From Nitrososphaeria archaeon (GTDB lineage: Archaea > Thermoproteota > Nitrososphaeria > Nitrososphaerales > Nitrososphaeraceae): a stretch of 15,099 nt of DNA. The DNA is taken from contig JAJPIN010000089.1 in NCBI GenBank assembly GCA_021324715.1, forward strand, positions 1-15,099, read 5' to 3'. How positions within the stretch are numbered: position 1 is the stretch's first letter; every line of letters begins with the position of its first letter. The position numbers and the translations under genes are program-made. Of the stretch, positions 13,207 to 15,099 are shown piece after piece. The notes under the pieces were generated by a model that worked only from the letters and a program-made list of their open reading frames with translations, was not told the origin of the DNA and did not search any database.

Positions 13207-14562
13207 TCAGTGCTTCCTTCTTAGTCTTAGGGTATCGGATTCAATTATTTTTTCCGTCGCATTAATAAGATTCTGTATATCTTTTACATCATGCACAGCT
13301 GAGATAGCGCCCATCTTATGAGGCAGAAAAAATATTCTGTATTTTGTCATTAATGAAAAATGATATTTAGCAAGGGTTTCATTATCAGACAGAGATACAT
13401 CATTTGCGTTCATTATATCATCTACTTTATTTGAGAGAAAATGTGTTAGAAAAAGGGAACCAGTGCCGGTTACTTTTGTTTTCAATCGATAATCTGAAAA
13501 TAATTTTCTTAAACCAATCCGTGCTATGTCTCCTAATTTATTGATTTTATTATAAACTGTTTGTCGGTTTTTGCTGATATAATTTAAGGTAGCGTATCCG
13601 GCAGTCATTGTAAGAGGATTTGAAGAAAAGGTTCCACCGCCAACATAACATAGCTGTTCCTTAGACCTATTCTCTACTGGGTTGGCTACTTTCATTATCT
13701 CCTTTTTACCACATACAACTCCTATTGGAAGGCCTCCTCCAACAATCTTTCCTAGCGTTATGATATCCGGATTCAAACGATATAGGGAACAAACGCTTCC
13801 AAAATTCAATCTAAATCCAGTAACAATTTCATCTAAAATAAACAATAGATTATTTCTTTTGGAATACTCCTCCAAACCCTTCAAGTAATTGATATCCGCG
13901 GGAATACATCCTCCGCCACCCAATACTGGTTCTATAATTATGCATGCCAAGTCCTCTTTTACGCTGTTTAGCAATTTGATAGATCTGTCTAAATCATTAA
14001 ATGGAATTGATTCAACAAAATCACCCTCGGCTCCAGTCATACCTTTTCCTTCATCAATTTCGAATGGATAATTTACCGATTGCATCAAATCTGTATTAAA
14101 TCCATGCCAGCCGCCAATAGTTTTACAGATAATCCTTTTTTTAGTTACAGCTCTAGCGATTCTGATTGCATACATTGTAGCTTCAGAGCCAGTAGTACAG
14201 AATCTTAAAAGTTCGCTAATAGGGATCGATTTTTTTATGATTTCGCCTAGCTTTATGCTTATATCATTCGCAGTACCATATAGCGTACCCCGACGGATTT
14301 GCTTATCAAGGCTCTTAACAACTACGGTAGGTGAATGACCTAGAATTAACGCCCAATGTCCCATCCAGTAGTCCACATACTTATTGTCATCTACATCAAA
14401 AAGATGTTTATTTCTTGCCTTATTCACAAAAAATGGATAGGGTCTAAAAAAACGAATATTATGACTAATCCCTCCAGGGAAGATCTTTACAGATTTGCCA
14501 TAAGATCTTCTTGAGTTATGAGTTTTTTTTTTATATAAATTTTGTAGACTGTTGGATGTCAC
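13207..14562 (-). CDS. Class III PLP aminotransferase, HemL (glutamate-1-semialdehyde aminomutase)-like
   Basis: This 451-residue protein belongs to fold-type I aminotransferases. Visible elements are FPGGISHNIRFF (28-39), DVDDNKYVDYWMGHWALILGH (56-76), the phosphate-binding GSEATMYAIRIAR (125-137), GGWHGFN (150-156), DEIVTGFR (244-251), the PLP Lys in TLGKIVGGGLPIG (Lys272) and TFSSNPLTMTAG (311-322). It is closest to glutamate-1-semialdehyde aminomutase, the tetrapyrrole-precursor enzyme. But the PGGVNSPVRAF start is replaced by GGISHNIRFF, YHGH by WHGF, and no SPGVP-like segment follows, so a different amine substrate is possible. GTG at 14562 is used; AATAAATAGG is centred 26 bases upstream. 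Its neighbour is 23S rRNA and no heme genes are close. Databases would probably label it HemL. Confidence 0.72.
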   Translation of the reverse strand: MTSNSLQNLYKKKTHNSRRSYGKSVKIFPGGISHNIRFFRPYPFFVNKARNKHLFDVDDNKYVDYWMGHWALILGHSPTVVVKSLDKQIRRGTLYGTANDISIKLGEIIKKSIPISELLRFCTTGSEATMYAIRIARAVTKKRIICKTIGGWHGFNTDLMQSVNYPFEIDEGKGMTGAEGDFVESIPFNDLDRSIKLLNSVKEDLACIIIEPVLGGGGCIPADINYLKGLEEYSKRNNLLFILDEIVTGFRLNFGSVCSLYRLNPDIITLGKIVGGGLPIGVVCGKKEIMKVANPVENRSKEQLCYVGGGTFSSNPLTMTAGYATLNYISKNRQTVYNKINKLGDIARIGLRKLFSDYRLKTKVTGTGSLFLTHFLSNKVDDIMNANDVSLSDNETLAKYHFSLMTKYRIFFLPHKMGAISAVHDVKDIQNLINATEKIIESDTLRLRRKH

Positions 14563-14583
14563 TATAACAATCCTTTACAAGAC

Positions 14584-14592
14584 CTATTTATT
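14584..14592 (-). promoter_or_regulatory. TATA-like box of the HemL-like gene
   Basis: The minus strand reads AATAAATAG, centred about 26 bases before the GTG at 14562, consistent with a leaderless start on GTG. Confidence 0.35.
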
Positions 14593-14619
14593 ACGATTAT
14601 GAAATATCAAATAGAGAAT

Positions 14620-14626
14620 AAAAAAA
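14620..14626 (-). terminator. Oligo-T run downstream of 23S rRNA
   Basis: On the minus strand, seven consecutive T follow about 95 bases after the 23S 3' end and precede the HemL-like promoter. Archaeal transcription commonly ends in such U-tracts without a hairpin. Confidence 0.3.
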
Positions 14627-14721
14627 GGTGTCATACAAAAGAACAATATGATGTTTTGAACAAATTAGAGAACTCTATCGTATTGAATGATTTTGAATCC
14701 ATCATCTAGTTAGATGTAGAT

Positions 14722-15099
<378 letters not shown>

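Noticed and set aside
13207..14562. Confident naming as hemL
   Set aside because: Several hallmark motifs of glutamate-1-semialdehyde aminomutase differ, so only the family is named.
14599..14709. 36-codon plus-strand frame as a real gene
   Set aside because: It is very short, has no TATA box at a suitable distance, and lies in the rRNA trailer. It is kept only as a finding, not as a feature.

Overview
The window looks like chromosomal DNA of an AT-rich Thaumarchaeon (Nitrososphaeria), plausibly a soil ammonia oxidiser of the Nitrososphaera/Nitrosocosmicus kind; the genus is a guess. Several genes are archaeal or eukaryote-like: ribosomal proteins S30e, L31e and L39e, RNA polymerase subunit Rpo7 with Spt4, a GTP-dependent dephospho-CoA kinase, a stand-alone TRAM protein and a CDKAL1-type tRNA methylthiotransferase. 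Most genes start about 25-30 bases after a TATA-like box with no leader. TTG and GTG starts are frequent.

Layout. Positions 1-2661 (minus strand) hold a tight cobalamin operon, cbiG-cbiX-cbiC, followed by the start of an AlaX-like alanyl-tRNA editing protein that runs off the left edge. A 46-residue, seven-cysteine microprotein (2770-2910, plus) diverges from cbiG. Positions 3014-4670 (minus) hold an Mrp/NBP35-type Fe-S carrier ATPase overlapping a GTP-dependent dephospho-CoA kinase. Positions 4789-6452 (plus) form an rpo7-spt4-nadC operon, converging on nadA (minus, 6475-7425). S30e, nadX (aspartate dehydrogenase), a TRAM protein and a membrane-anchored cupredoxin follow on the plus strand to 9574. 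After a 442-base spacer with a possible small Cys-containing ORF and inverted repeats come L39e (52 codons) and L31e. On the minus strand from 10643 to 14562 are a divergent FtsZ/tubulin-like protein lacking the GTP-binding signature, a radical-SAM tRNA methylthiotransferase, and a class III aminotransferase related to glutamate-1-semialdehyde aminomutase but without some of that enzyme's hallmarks. The right edge carries the 3' end of 23S rRNA on the minus strand.

Functional themes. (1) De novo NAD synthesis: nadX, nadA and nadC sit within 3.2 kb, interleaved with transcription and translation genes, giving an aspartate to nicotinate mononucleotide route that uses aspartate dehydrogenase (no nadB is present in this window). 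(2) Cobalamin: three consecutive anaerobic-pathway enzymes. (3) Fe-S and cofactor supply: Mrp and dephospho-CoA kinase, with NadA and the methylthiotransferase as Fe-S enzymes. (4) Core information processing: Rpo7, Spt4, S30e, L39e, L31e and 23S rRNA.

No mobile element, CRISPR array or tRNA gene was seen. The least explained items are the two small Cys-containing ORFs, the inverted repeats near nadA and around 9834-9934, the degenerate FtsZ-like protein, and the half-degenerate CbiX.
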